Shown: positions 1-8,111, counted from the stretch's first letter. The stretch is 16,098 nucleotides of DNA from AV2 sp035637175 (GCA_035637175.1 DASPXS010000141.1:1-16098), one strand, 5' to 3'. Program-made: numbers and translations. The notes: generated by a model not told the origin, from the sequence alone.

Positions 1-18
1 ACCAAAACAAGCAACTAT

Positions 19-2640
19 ATGACTGCTCACCGATTCTCCGCCCTCTTGGCAACCGCTTGTCTTTCCGCCTTTTTCGAATCCGGCGTATTGGCCGATGATC
101 CCCTGCCGCCCGCGATAACCAACATCCACTGGGCGGGGACGCAATTGAATCTTCAGTTCCCTTTGTACCCTGGCGCTTCCAACTACACGATCCTCAGCGC
201 GCCGGACCTGAACTCCCCGTTTCTCCCGGATGCGGGCTTTGCGCTCACCGCGCACCCCTACCTCACGAACGTCTTCACCAACGTGATCAACGGCTCCAAC
301 ATCGTGACCACGAACGTTCTATCCTATTATGAATGGCGCAGGACGGATAATCTGGCACCCAACGGCTTCTACCGCCTCGAGGTCATGCCGATGGACACCA
401 ACGCCCTGCTGACCTGCGCTTTGTTGAATCGTATGGCTTACGGTCCGACGCCGGACGAATTGGAGCGCGTGAGCGCGATGGGGCCGCAAGCCTACATCGA
501 CGAGCAGATGGCGCCGGAATCGATCGCGGACAACCTGCCGTTTGAAACGATCACGACTAACTTCGGCTCCGGCTGGCAGTATTTCACGGCAAGCGGAACC
601 GCAAACACTTCAGGGACAGGCACCAACTTCTATCTCTACCTCAACACTCCGGGCGACTGCTTCATCGACGACATCCAAGTGGTCGCAGGAAACAATGCCG
701 GCGTTGGAGTTAATCTGGTTCGCAATGGGGACTTCGAAGTGCCCTTAACCACGACCGACTGGATCGTTTCTCCAAATCACGCGGCATCAGCGATCGCGAC
801 CGGCGTGAGTCATTCCGGCGCGGCCAGTTTGCACATGATTGCCAGCGTGGGTGGAACCACGCAGGGATCCGCTATCTGGCAGCCGGTGATCGGGTTGACG
901 AATGGGGCGCGATACACCTTGAGTTACTGGTTTCTTCCCAGCACCAACAATCAATTGAGCAGCTTGACCGTTCGCTTCTCCGGGAGCTGGATTACCAGCA
1001 CACCTTATCCCGTGTCGTCTTACACGAAACTGAACTACGGCGCGGGGAGCATCGATGACCTGCGCGCCTGGCACGTCCAGCGCGCGGTGCAATCCCGGCG
1101 CCAATTGCTCGAAGTCCTGGATCAGTTTCTGGAGAATCACTTCGTCACCCAATACTCCAAATCAAGCGATTACTTCGACGCCTTCTATAACGACGGCAAT
1201 CTGCAGGGCCAATTGGCCGCCCAGCTTGAATTCAAGGAAAACCAGCGCTGGCGTCAGGCGCTCATGAATCCGCAGTGCACTTTCTACGATCTGCTCAAGA
1301 TCAGCGCCGAAAGTCCGGCGATGATCATTTATCTCGACACCGTGGGCAGCCGCGGCGACGGCAGCAACATCGCCAATGAAAACTACGCCCGCGAACTGTT
1401 CGAACTTTTCGGCTTCGGCGTCGATAACGGATACGACCAAAGCGACATCACGATCATGTCGCGCTGTTGGACGGGCTGGAGGCTGGAGCTGGTGGACGCG
1501 GTCAACGAATTCAATCCGATCGCGGCGAAGACCACCAACCAGGTGCCGGGCGCCCCCAACGGGTCCTACACCAACCTGGTGGGCGTGTGGGCGTTTAATT
1601 ACAAAACCACCTACCACAACACCACCGCAAAGTACATTTTTTACAACCGCGACACCAACGGGAACATCACGACGCCCAAGACCGTTCCGGCCCGTTTCGG
1701 GCCGCCCTGGGCGGGCGTGAACTACTCTCTTTCCATCCCCGCCCGCAGCGGCACAAATGGAATCCAGGACGGCTACGACGTCATCCGGCACATCGCCAGC
1801 CAGCCGTTCACCGAGGAATACATCAGCATCAAACTTTGTCGGCTGTTCGTTCACGACGATTTTCCGAACCCGAGCAACGATCCGAACAATGGCAATTACA
1901 GCTTTTACAATTACGCCGCCGGCAATCTCTCGCCGGAAGCGGACCTGGTGCACCAATGCATGTTGGCGTGGGAGAACAGCAATCCGAAAGGCCAGATTCG
2001 CGCGGTGCTGAATACGATCTTCAATTCCGACCTGTTCCGCGGCCATGGCACCTCGATGCAAAAAGTGAAAACGCCTTTGGAATATCTGGCGAGCGCCATT
2101 CGCGCGCTCCGGGCGGCCAACACCAATGGAACCTTTACCGCCACCCTGGACAGCGGCAGCGCCGCCATCGGCACGCCCCTGGGCCGGATGGGCACCTTGA
2201 GCCTCTTTGATCGCGCCGAGCCCGACGGCTATCCGGAAGCCGGTCCGCCCTGGATCAGCGCCGGCACGTTATCCGAGCGCCTCCGTTATATTCAGTCCCT
2301 GCTTTACAATCCGGCCGGAGCGGGCGGTGTGGCCAAACCCTCCGATTCCGGAAGCAGCACGGCGGACCCGGTCAGCCTGTTGAAATTGAAACTGCCCGGC
2401 GCCAGTTGGAACGACGCGGGGACCGTGGCCGATTATTTCCTCGGCATTCTTTACCCCGCCGAAGGCAAAGCCAACCTCGATCTTTACCGGACCGCAGCGA
2501 TAAACTATTTGAACACCGCCGATGACGGCGTCACATCCTCGCCGTTCAGCAGTTTGAACAACATCGCCGCGACCTACGACACGCGCGTCCGCGGCATGGT
2601 GGCCATGCTGATGACCCTGCAACGCTTCCACGAACAATAA
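19..2640 (+). CDS. Secreted DUF1800 protein with an inserted carbohydrate-binding-like domain
   Basis: This 873-residue protein begins with a Sec-type signal peptide (hydrophobic residues 6-24, likely cleavage after VLA at about 25). Residues 30-122 form a beta-rich module ending NGFYRLEV, a type common in verrucomicrobial exported proteins. The DUF1800 domain starts at about 130 (LLNRMAYGPTPDELERV) and resumes at about 345. Its hallmark NENYARELFELFGFGV is at 453-468, followed by the SRCWTGW motif. Between the two parts, residues 180-340 look like a CBM4/9-type jelly roll: FIDDIQVV, then NLVRNGDFEVP and YTLSYWF. The biochemical role of DUF1800 is not established; it usually sits beside a DUF1501 gene, as here, 5 bp downstream. 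The frame is open to the left edge, so a longer N-terminus cannot be excluded, but the signal peptide supports this ATG. No clear ribosome site is visible in the 18 bases before it. Confidence 0.9.
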   Translation: MTAHRFSALLATACLSAFFESGVLADDPLPPAITNIHWAGTQLNLQFPLYPGASNYTILSAPDLNSPFLPDAGFALTAHPYLTNVFTNVINGSNIVTTNVLSYYEWRRTDNLAPNGFYRLEVMPMDTNALLTCALLNRMAYGPTPDELERVSAMGPQAYIDEQMAPESIADNLPFETITTNFGSGWQYFTASGTANTSGTGTNFYLYLNTPGDCFIDDIQVVAGNNAGVGVNLVRNGDFEVPLTTTDWIVSPNHAASAIATGVSHSGAASLHMIASVGGTTQGSAIWQPVIGLTNGARYTLSYWFLPSTNNQLSSLTVRFSGSWITSTPYPVSSYTKLNYGAGSIDDLRAWHVQRAVQSRRQLLEVLDQFLENHFVTQYSKSSDYFDAFYNDGNLQGQLAAQLEFKENQRWRQALMNPQCTFYDLLKISAESPAMIIYLDTVGSRGDGSNIANENYARELFELFGFGVDNGYDQSDITIMSRCWTGWRLELVDAVNEFNPIAAKTTNQVPGAPNGSYTNLVGVWAFNYKTTYHNTTAKYIFYNRDTNGNITTPKTVPARFGPPWAGVNYSLSIPARSGTNGIQDGYDVIRHIASQPFTEEYISIKLCRLFVHDDFPNPSNDPNNGNYSFYNYAAGNLSPEADLVHQCMLAWENSNPKGQIRAVLNTIFNSDLFRGHGTSMQKVKTPLEYLASAIRALRAANTNGTFTATLDSGSAAIGTPLGRMGTLSLFDRAEPDGYPEAGPPWISAGTLSERLRYIQSLLYNPAGAGGVAKPSDSGSSTADPVSLLKLKLPGASWNDAGTVADYFLGILYPAEGKANLDLYRTAAINYLNTADDGVTSSPFSSLNNIAATYDTRVRGMVAMLMTLQRFHEQ

Positions 2641-2645
2641 CGCCT

Positions 2646-4283
2646 ATGCCAAACATCAACCTCCTTACCCGCCGGACCTTCTTCGACCGCAGCTTCAAGA
2701 TCGGTTTGGGCGCCGCGCTCGCCACGCTGGCGGACATTCCCTGGGTCATGAAACGCGCGCTGGCCGAAGGCAACATCGGCGTGCCCGGCCCGGACGGCAA
2801 AGTCAAAAAGCTGCTGTTCATCTTTCTGCGCGGCGCCAATGACGCCTTGAACTCGGTGATCCCGGTGGGTGATTCGGCTTACAATACGACCAATCGCCCC
2901 AATATCATGATCCCCAAAGATTCCACGGCGGGATTCGATTATGGCGCCAGCGGTCCCTGCTTCGACGCGACCCAATACACTGATGTCGGGGGAACAACCC
3001 GCGGCGCCGCGGATGCCACTTTCAGTTACGGCTTTGCCCTCCGGTTGGGCAACGGTTTTGCCGCGCTGCATCCGTCGTTGAAATTCCTGGCGCCGGTTTA
3101 CAATGCGGGCGATCTCGCGTTCGTCCATCGCGTGGCGTATCCGAAACAGTCGCGCTCGCACTTCGACTCGCAGAACTATTGGGAAACCGGCACGCCCAAC
3201 AACAACCTGGTCAAAAACGGCATCTTCTACCGGGCCATGGTTGAGTCCGGTCTGGCCAACACATCACCCTTGACAGGCGTGTCGATCGCCTCCGCCCTGC
3301 CGCTGTCGCTGCGCGGTTCGGCGGCGGCGATGACCAACCTGACCGACCCGACCCGGTACAATCTGCTCGGCATCCCCAACAACACCGCGGGCAACACCAA
3401 AGCGGACAGCTTTATCAACGCCGCGAACGCCTATCCCTTCCCCGACAAAAAAAATCGCGAGCTGTTGGGTTTGCAGTATGAAAACATGGCCAATACGCTG
3501 CAGATTTTTGCCGGGATCAACTTCACCGATACCGGCAACACCTTTGTGGACGACGGCAACACCGACAACGACGCCCCCTATTACCTGTTCCCCACTTCCA
3601 ACGCCAAAAACGGCGGATACGCCTTCCACGCCAACAACCCGAACAAGTATGTCGTGGACACGGGCGCCTACGGTTTCTTCTCCAATCTCAAGGCGGCGGC
3701 GCTGGTTTTGAACAAGACCGACGCCATTGTTGCCGGCGTGGAATTCGGCGGCTTCGACACACACAACAACCAGGGCGGCGTGACCGGCGCGCACGCCAAT
3801 CTGCAGCGGCGCATCGGCTGGGCGATGTATGCGCTCAAAAAGTACTTCAAGCTCTATCCGGACAAAACGAAATGGGAAAACCTGGTCGTCCTCACGCTTT
3901 CCGAATTCGGACGCACCACGGTCCAAAACACCTCGGTCGGCACCGACCATGCCGAAGCCGGCGTCATGTTCGTCGCCGGCGGCGCGGTCAAAGGCTACGG
4001 CAAAGGCAATCCCTACGGCGTCTTTGGCTGTCACCCGAACGACACGGTTCCCTGGGTCACCGGCCAGACCGGCTCGATGTTCGGCGTCAGCAGCCGCTAT
4101 TTGAAGCGCGCCTACGACTACCGTTCTGTGCTCGGCAAGCTGATTCGCGATCACCTGGGAGCCACGCAAAACCAGTTGAACCGGATCATCCCCGGCTACG
4201 CCGTGACCGGCGAACATCTCCAAACGGGCGGACCGTCAAGTGTCGATGGCACCTCCATCGTCGGCGAACCGAGTGTCGTCTAG
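2646..4283 (+). CDS. DUF1501 family protein with a twin-arginine signal
   Basis: This 545-residue protein is exported, probably by the Tat pathway. Residues 8-30 read TRRTFFDRSF followed by a hydrophobic stretch, a good match to the twin-arginine consensus. The DUF1501 fold belongs to the alkaline-phosphatase-like metalloenzyme group. Visible family motifs are KKLLFIFLRGANDALN (about 54-69), SRSHFDSQNYWETG (about 168-181), EFGGFDTHNN (about 366-375), LTLSEFGRT (about 415-423) and GTDHAEAG (about 432-439). The conserved Asp, His and Glu residues in these are probable metal ligands, but the substrate is unknown. Only 5 bp separate it from the DUF1800 gene, so the two are almost certainly co-transcribed and may act as a pair at the cell surface. 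Tat export suggests folding or cofactor loading in the cytoplasm. No Shine-Dalgarno sequence precedes the ATG, and coupled translation from the upstream gene is likely. Confidence 0.92.
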   Translation: MPNINLLTRRTFFDRSFKIGLGAALATLADIPWVMKRALAEGNIGVPGPDGKVKKLLFIFLRGANDALNSVIPVGDSAYNTTNRPNIMIPKDSTAGFDYGASGPCFDATQYTDVGGTTRGAADATFSYGFALRLGNGFAALHPSLKFLAPVYNAGDLAFVHRVAYPKQSRSHFDSQNYWETGTPNNNLVKNGIFYRAMVESGLANTSPLTGVSIASALPLSLRGSAAAMTNLTDPTRYNLLGIPNNTAGNTKADSFINAANAYPFPDKKNRELLGLQYENMANTLQIFAGINFTDTGNTFVDDGNTDNDAPYYLFPTSNAKNGGYAFHANNPNKYVVDTGAYGFFSNLKAAALVLNKTDAIVAGVEFGGFDTHNNQGGVTGAHANLQRRIGWAMYALKKYFKLYPDKTKWENLVVLTLSEFGRTTVQNTSVGTDHAEAGVMFVAGGAVKGYGKGNPYGVFGCHPNDTVPWVTGQTGSMFGVSSRYLKRAYDYRSVLGKLIRDHLGATQNQLNRIIPGYAVTGEHLQTGGPSSVDGTSIVGEPSVV

Positions 4284-4312
4284 GTTCGGGTGTCCATCGG
4301 TATCATCGCCGG

Positions 4313-5266
4313 GTGCGAGCGCCTCTATTGCCATTCATTTCGGTGTGGGCCGCGGGCATCCTGGTCCTCGCCATCGGGATTCCTGCCGTGCGCGCCGATG
4401 TCGCCATCCTGAACCCTGTGGCCGACACGACGCTCATCGGCGCGGCGCCGGACAATAACAACGGCGGCCAGACATTCGTCAACGCGGGCGTCACACAGAA
4501 TTACACGACGAATCGGGGCCTTTTCAGGTTCGATATTGCCGCGCAGGTGCCGGCCGGCTCGACCATCACGCGCGCGGACCTGGCGTTGGAGGTGGTGCAA
4601 GAGCCGCCGAAAGACGGCTACACGTCTGCCCTGTTTGACTTGCGCCGGTTGCTTGTGCCCTGGGGCGAGGGCGACAAAACCAACAGCCCGTCCCAGAGCA
4701 GCCCGAGCCCCGGATTGGGCGAACCGGCGACCACGAACGAGGCGACCTGGAACGCGCGGTTTGCCTTCACCACCAACCTTTGGGCCACTCCCGGCGCCGC
4801 CGCCACCAACGATTACCTGCCGGTCGTGAGTTCCTCCCAATTCATCTATGGCCGCGTCAACTCGCCCTACACGTTCGAATCGACGCCGGCGATGGTCGCC
4901 GACGTTCAACTGTGGCTGGATCATCCCGAATTCAACTTCGGGTGGATTTTCATGAGCGACGACGAGGGAGTCAACTGGACCGCGTGCCGCTTCGGCTCGC
5001 GTGAAGACCCGCAGAACGCGCCGCAGCTCGCCATCGAATACGAGCCCCCCCGGATTGATCGGATTCAATCGAGCGGCTCTCAATTGATCCTCTCATTCAC
5101 CGCGCAGGCCGGCAAAGCTTACGCGGTCGAACACCGCGACGCGCTTTTTTCTGCCACCGACTGGTCGGTCCTCACCAACGTCACCGCTCAACCGACGGCG
5201 ACCAACATTGTTGTCTCCGACTCCGGCACCAATGGACAACGGTATTACCGGCTGCGACTGCCCTGA
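4313..5266 (+). CDS. Secreted DNRLRE-domain protein
   Basis: This protein of about 317 residues is probably an extracellular, non-catalytic beta-rich protein. The start chosen is GTG at 4313, which gives MRAPLLPFISVW followed by a hydrophobic core and cleavage after VRA, a good Sec signal peptide. The frame is open far upstream inside the DUF1501 gene, but that part is its shadow. Residues about 30-230 match the DNRLRE pattern: VADTTLIG, NNNGG, GLFRFDI, TITRADLALEV, and later WTACRFGSRED with a closing IEYEPP. This resembles the cell-surface domain seen in many secreted bacterial proteins. The C-terminus (YAVEHRD, WSVLTNV, RYYRLRLP) is the short terminal module common in Verrucomicrobiota. 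The gene starts 29 bp after DUF1501 and is probably the third gene of the operon. Its last codons lie inside a tandem duplication that continues downstream. The GTG start is an inference; GTG at 4343 is another option. Confidence 0.75.
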   Translation: MRAPLLPFISVWAAGILVLAIGIPAVRADVAILNPVADTTLIGAAPDNNNGGQTFVNAGVTQNYTTNRGLFRFDIAAQVPAGSTITRADLALEVVQEPPKDGYTSALFDLRRLLVPWGEGDKTNSPSQSSPSPGLGEPATTNEATWNARFAFTTNLWATPGAAATNDYLPVVSSSQFIYGRVNSPYTFESTPAMVADVQLWLDHPEFNFGWIFMSDDEGVNWTACRFGSREDPQNAPQLAIEYEPPRIDRIQSSGSQLILSFTAQAGKAYAVEHRDALFSATDWSVLTNVTAQPTATNIVVSDSGTNGQRYYRLRLP

Positions 5267-5323
5267 CGGGGCGGCGTCGCAACTGGATTTGGCATCATGC
5301 CGTCAGTGTATCTTGACCTAAAT

Positions 5324-5341
5324 TTTGAACGTACGTTCAAA
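5324..5341. promoter_or_regulatory. Perfect 18-bp palindrome, operator-like, copy 1
   Basis: TTTGAACGTACGTTCAAA is its own reverse complement. The inner GAACGTACGTTC has the size and symmetry of operators bound by dimeric repressors such as TetR-family proteins; that assignment is by resemblance only. A weak -35-like TTGACC lies at 5313-5318 and overlaps the approach to the palindrome. No regulator gene is present in the window. Confidence 0.45.
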
Positions 5342-5513
5342 TAATTGGTAAGGCAGTCCTGAATATCAAAGTCCGCTCACGTCGGCTGCCGCCTCCTCGA
5401 ACCGGACAGCAACAAACACCAATGCACAACTTTTGCCGGCTGTGTCAGCCCTGACGGGGCGCGGCGTCGCAACTGGATTTGGCATCATGCCGTCAGTGCG
5501 TCTTGACCTAAAT

Positions 5514-5531
5514 TTTGAACGTACGTTCAAA
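5514..5531. promoter_or_regulatory. Perfect 18-bp palindrome, operator-like, copy 2
   Basis: This is identical to the palindrome at 5324-5341 and lies exactly 190 bp from it, in the second unit of the tandem duplication. It is about 80 bp before the methyltransferase ATG at 5611, a plausible position for control of the downstream genes. TTGACC at 5503-5508 is again just upstream. Confidence 0.45.
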
Positions 5532-5610
5532 TAATTGGTAAGGCGGTCCTGAAGATCAAAGTCCGTTCACGTCGGCTGCCGCCTCCTCGAACCGGACGGC
5601 AATTAACAGC

Positions 5611-6402
5611 ATGACGACGGGATCAAAACCTTCTTATCATGACCGCATGAACTATGGAATCGCCGCGGCGTCTCCCTGCCTCGCGCTGCTGATGGTCGTT
5701 TCGCCGGCCACGACCGGCCGTGCCGCCGACGTTGCTGCGAAGACCGACGCCGGCCCCTCCCGCTACGAATACCGCCAGCAACACGACCCCAACGGCATCG
5801 GCAAATTTTACCTGGGTCGCGAAATTGCCCGGGTCATGGGCCATCAGGCCGCCGACTGGCTGGAGCGCCCGGAACGGGAAGCAGAGGAAAAGCCACAGCG
5901 GCTGCTGCAAGCGCTGAAGCTGAAGCCCGGTGAAGTCGTCGCCGACATCGGGGCGGGCACCGGCTTTTACAGTTGGCGCCTGGCCAAGGAGGTCGGCGAA
6001 AAGGGCCTGGTTTACGCCGTCGATATTCAGCAGGAGATGCTCGACCTTCTCGCCGGCAAAATGGCGGAGCTGAAAATCACCAACGTCAAAGGCGTGCTCG
6101 GAACGATCACGGACCCCAAGCTCCCCGCCCATTCCGTCGATCTGGTCCTGCTGGTGGACGTCTATCACGAGTTCGATCATCCTTACGAAATGATGCAGGC
6201 CATCTGCCAGGCGCTCAAGCCGGGCGGCCGCGTGGTCTTGGTCGAATTTCGCGCCGAAGATCCGAAGGTGCCCATCAAAGAAGTCCATAAAATGTTCGAA
6301 GCCCAGGTGCGCAAAGAGATGTCCGCCCAGCCGCTCGAATGGATAGAGACGATTGATACGTTGCCCTGGCAGCACATCATTGCTTTCAAAAGGAAAGGTT
6401 AG
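5611..6402 (+). CDS. Class I SAM-dependent methyltransferase with an apparent signal peptide
   Basis: This 263-residue protein has a Rossmann-type methyltransferase core. Motif I is VVADIGAGTGFYSWRLA (about 109-125) and the acidic end of beta 2 is VYAVDI (about 135-140). LVLLVDVYHEFDHPYEM is at about 174-190 and LKPGGRVVLVEF at about 200-211. This is the layout of small-molecule and ubiquinone-type methyltransferases; the substrate cannot be told. Residues 13-38 are hydrophobic and end GRAADV, which looks like a Sec signal peptide and is odd for an enzyme that needs cytoplasmic SAM. ATG 5611 is chosen because it supplies a charged n-region (K6, R12). ATG 5647 is the alternative start and would leave an uncharged one. 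The stop is 1 bp before the TTG start of the next gene, so the two form an operon. The gene directly follows the duplicated palindromes. Confidence 0.85.
   Translation: MTTGSKPSYHDRMNYGIAAASPCLALLMVVSPATTGRAADVAAKTDAGPSRYEYRQQHDPNGIGKFYLGREIARVMGHQAADWLERPEREAEEKPQRLLQALKLKPGEVVADIGAGTGFYSWRLAKEVGEKGLVYAVDIQQEMLDLLAGKMAELKITNVKGVLGTITDPKLPAHSVDLVLLVDVYHEFDHPYEMMQAICQALKPGGRVVLVEFRAEDPKVPIKEVHKMFEAQVRKEMSAQPLEWIETIDTLPWQHIIAFKRKG
6388..6398 (+). promoter_or_regulatory. Shine-Dalgarno site that fixes the TTG start at 6404
   Basis: AAAAGGAAAGG ends five bases before TTG at 6404. It overlaps the last codons of the methyltransferase gene and is the clearest ribosome site among the complete genes here. 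It favours the TTG over the upstream in-frame ATG at 6353, which would sit inside the methyltransferase gene. Confidence 0.65.
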
Positions 6403-6403
6403 A

Positions 6404-8071
6404 TTGTTTCTGCGAAGAATCGGCGCCGCCCTCGAGCGCGAGCGTTCGGCCGCGTTCCTTTCCCGCTGGCTGTTTCTCCGCCTGCTCGGAATCATTTACC
6501 TGATCGCCTTCATTTCACTGTGGTCGCAAATTGACGGCCTGGTCGGCCATAACGGAATCCTGCCCGCCGCGGATTACCTGAAAGCCGCCGGCGAGCAGGT
6601 CGGGCCCGAACGTTACTGGTGGCTTCCGACCTTCTGTTGGTTCGACGCGAGCGATGGCTTTTTGCACTGCCAATGCGCCGCGGGTGTTGTCTTGTCGTTG
6701 CTGCTTCTCGTGGGTGTGGCGCCGGTTCTCGACCTGATCCTGCTTTGGACCCTTTACCTCTCGCTTTCCACCATCTGCCGGGAATTTCTCGGTTTCCAGT
6801 GGGACATCCTGCTCCTGGAAACCGGTTTTCTCGCCATTTTTCTTGCCCCGCGCCAATGGCTGCCAAAATTTGCCCGGCAAACCGCGCCCTCCCTGACTGT
6901 GCTCTGGCTCTGCCGCTGGCTGTTGTTCCGATTGATGTTCATGTCCGGCGCGGTGAAACTGCTGAGCGCCGACTTGACGTGGTGGAACTTCACCGCGCTG
7001 ACGTTTCACTACGAAACCCAACCCTTGCCCACCTGGATCGGCTGGTATGCGCACCAACTGCCGGTGTGGTTTCAGAAAACCTCCGTCGCCGTCATGTTCG
7101 TCATCGAACTCGCCGTGCCCTTCCTGATTGTTTGCGGACGCCGCGCCCGGCAGACGGCCGGCGGCGCGGTCGTCCTGCTGATGCTGCTGATCTCTCTCAC
7201 CGGCAATTACTGCTTTTTCAACCTGCTCACGCTGGCGCTCAGCGTCCTCCTGCTCGACGACCCGTTCCTGCTGCGATGGGTGCCCGAGGCTCTGTCGGCG
7301 TTCGTGAGAACGCGGCTGATTCCCCGGGCAGAATCCGGCATCAACCCGATGCCGGGCTTCGAGCCGGTGGGGCAGCCGTCCCGGCTGCCACCGCGGGCGT
7401 CTCGCCCGCAAGAGTCTCAAGGGCGAGACGCCCCATTGGCAGGCGGGACGCCTGCCCTGCTACCGAGGACACGGTTGGGTTTATGGAAAACGGGTCGCAC
7501 CTTCGGCCTGACGATACTGGCCGCGCTCATTTTACTGGTCAGCGGCACGGAAACGACCGTCCGCCTGTTCGGCGCGCAAAACCCGCCCCGACCGCTGGTG
7601 GCGCTGTTGGAACTGGTCTCGCCCCTGCGCACCATAAATTCCTACGGATTATTTTCCGTGATGACGACGAACCGCCCGGAAATCGTCGTGGAAGGCAGCA
7701 ACGATCGCGTCACCTGGCTGCCGTACGAGTTCAAATGGAAGCCGGGCGATTTGCAGCGGCGTCCCGCTTTCGTCGCGCCGCACCAGCCGCGATTGGACTG
7801 GCAGATGTGGTTCGCCGCGCTCGGTGATTATCGCGGCAACCCGTGGTTTATGAATTTCCTGTTGCGTCTGCTCCAGGGATCGCCGGAGGTGCTCGCGTTG
7901 CTCGAAAAGAACCCGTTCCCGGACAAACCGCCGAGCTATCTGCGCGCCGTGCTTTACGAATATCATTTCACAGGTTTGGCCGAGCGCGGCGCGACCGGGC
8001 AATGGTGGCGGCGGGAGCGCAAAGGACTGTATTGCCCGGAAATCTCTTTGAGGCAAAATAGCCGCAACTGA
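6404..8071 (+). CDS. Lipase maturation factor family membrane protein (paralogue 1) with an in-frame repeat insertion
   Basis: This protein of about 555 residues starts at TTG 6404, chosen for its strong ribosome site. It belongs to the lipase maturation factor family; the eukaryotic LMF1/LMF2 members are ER membrane proteins that help lipases fold, and the bacterial role is not established. Several hydrophobic membrane segments are visible: WLFLRLLGIIYLIAFISLW near the start, then VVLSLLLLVGVAPVLDLILLW, WLCRWLLFRLMFMSG, VAVMFVIELAVPFLIVCG, a segment around NYCFFNLLTLALSVLLL, and TILAALILLVSG. Family motifs include WDILLLETGFLAIF, ETQPLPTWIGWYAHQLPVWF and, in the soluble C-terminus, HQPRLDWQMWFAAL and NPFPDKPP. 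Residues about 322-352 (GQPSRLPPRASRP then GRDAPLAGGTPAL) are encoded by a REP-like element absent from the paralogue. The second copy begins 40 bp downstream. Confidence 0.88.
   Translation: MFLRRIGAALERERSAAFLSRWLFLRLLGIIYLIAFISLWSQIDGLVGHNGILPAADYLKAAGEQVGPERYWWLPTFCWFDASDGFLHCQCAAGVVLSLLLLVGVAPVLDLILLWTLYLSLSTICREFLGFQWDILLLETGFLAIFLAPRQWLPKFARQTAPSLTVLWLCRWLLFRLMFMSGAVKLLSADLTWWNFTALTFHYETQPLPTWIGWYAHQLPVWFQKTSVAVMFVIELAVPFLIVCGRRARQTAGGAVVLLMLLISLTGNYCFFNLLTLALSVLLLDDPFLLRWVPEALSAFVRTRLIPRAESGINPMPGFEPVGQPSRLPPRASRPQESQGRDAPLAGGTPALLPRTRLGLWKTGRTFGLTILAALILLVSGTETTVRLFGAQNPPRPLVALLELVSPLRTINSYGLFSVMTTNRPEIVVEGSNDRVTWLPYEFKWKPGDLQRRPAFVAPHQPRLDWQMWFAALGDYRGNPWFMNFLLRLLQGSPEVLALLEKNPFPDKPPSYLRAVLYEYHFTGLAERGATGQWWRRERKGLYCPEISLRQNSRN
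7371..7456. repeat. REP-like three-hairpin element inside the coding region
   Basis: Three inverted repeats follow one another. GGCAGCCG-TCC-CGGCTGCC lies at 7371-7389. Arms GGGCGTCTCGCCC (7395-7407) and GGGCGAGACGCCC (7421-7433) are separated by 13 bp. GGCAGGCG-GGA-CGCCTGCC lies at 7438-7456. The first and third are 8-bp stems with 3-nt loops, typical of REP units, and the middle pair is an outer inverted repeat. The element stays in frame and adds an extramembrane loop to the protein. Peptides such as GRDAPLAGGTPAL are typical of this repeat class in verrucomicrobial genomes. Confidence 0.8.
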
Positions 8072-8111
8072 ATTCGGCTTCCGTCGCCGGGTTCGACCTC
8101 GGTCCGTCGCT

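Larger units (their letters stand above)
5227..5606. repeat. Tandem duplication, two units of about 190 bp, including the 3' end of the DNRLRE gene
   Basis: Copy 1 runs from about 5227 to 5416 and copy 2 from about 5417 to 5606. The core 5261-5412 aligns with 5449-5602 with a handful of substitutions (roughly 95% identity by eye) and one 2-bp insertion (CGCGG against CGG). Similarity continues upstream of the core: CACCAATGGACAAC at 5227-5240 matches CACCAATGCACAAC at 5417-5430, and CCGGCTG at 5248 matches 5436. Copy 1 therefore begins within the last dozen codons of the coding region, and copy 2 carries a decayed duplicate of that end. Each unit holds an 11-bp hairpin (GGCATCATGCC), a 7-bp outer stem (CTGACGG/CCGTCAG at 5263-5269/5300-5306) and an 18-bp palindrome. 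Apart from the first 40 bp, the repeat fills the 344-bp gap before the methyltransferase gene. No other gene is seen in that gap. Confidence 0.9.

Noticed and set aside
1162..2061. A 299-residue minus-strand ORF opposite the DUF1800 gene
   Set aside because: It is a shadow of the DUF1800 coding frame; its sequence is Val/Ala/Arg-rich and has no family signature.
3264..4223. A 319-residue minus-strand ORF opposite the DUF1501 gene
   Set aside because: It is the antisense shadow of a well-supported gene, low in complexity (Val/Gly/Ala) with no motifs.
3872..4312. Upstream extension of the DNRLRE ORF inside DUF1501
   Set aside because: It is an Arg/His-rich shadow frame. A signal peptide starts at GTG 4313.
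5227..5606. The repeated units considered as a CRISPR or attachment site
   Set aside because: There are only two long units in direct tandem with no regular short spacers, and no integrase or cas gene is present.
6619..7827. A 402-residue plus-strand ORF within the first lipase-maturation-factor gene
   Set aside because: It is the alternative frame of a gene with clear membrane segments and homology to its neighbour. Its product is Arg/Pro-rich.
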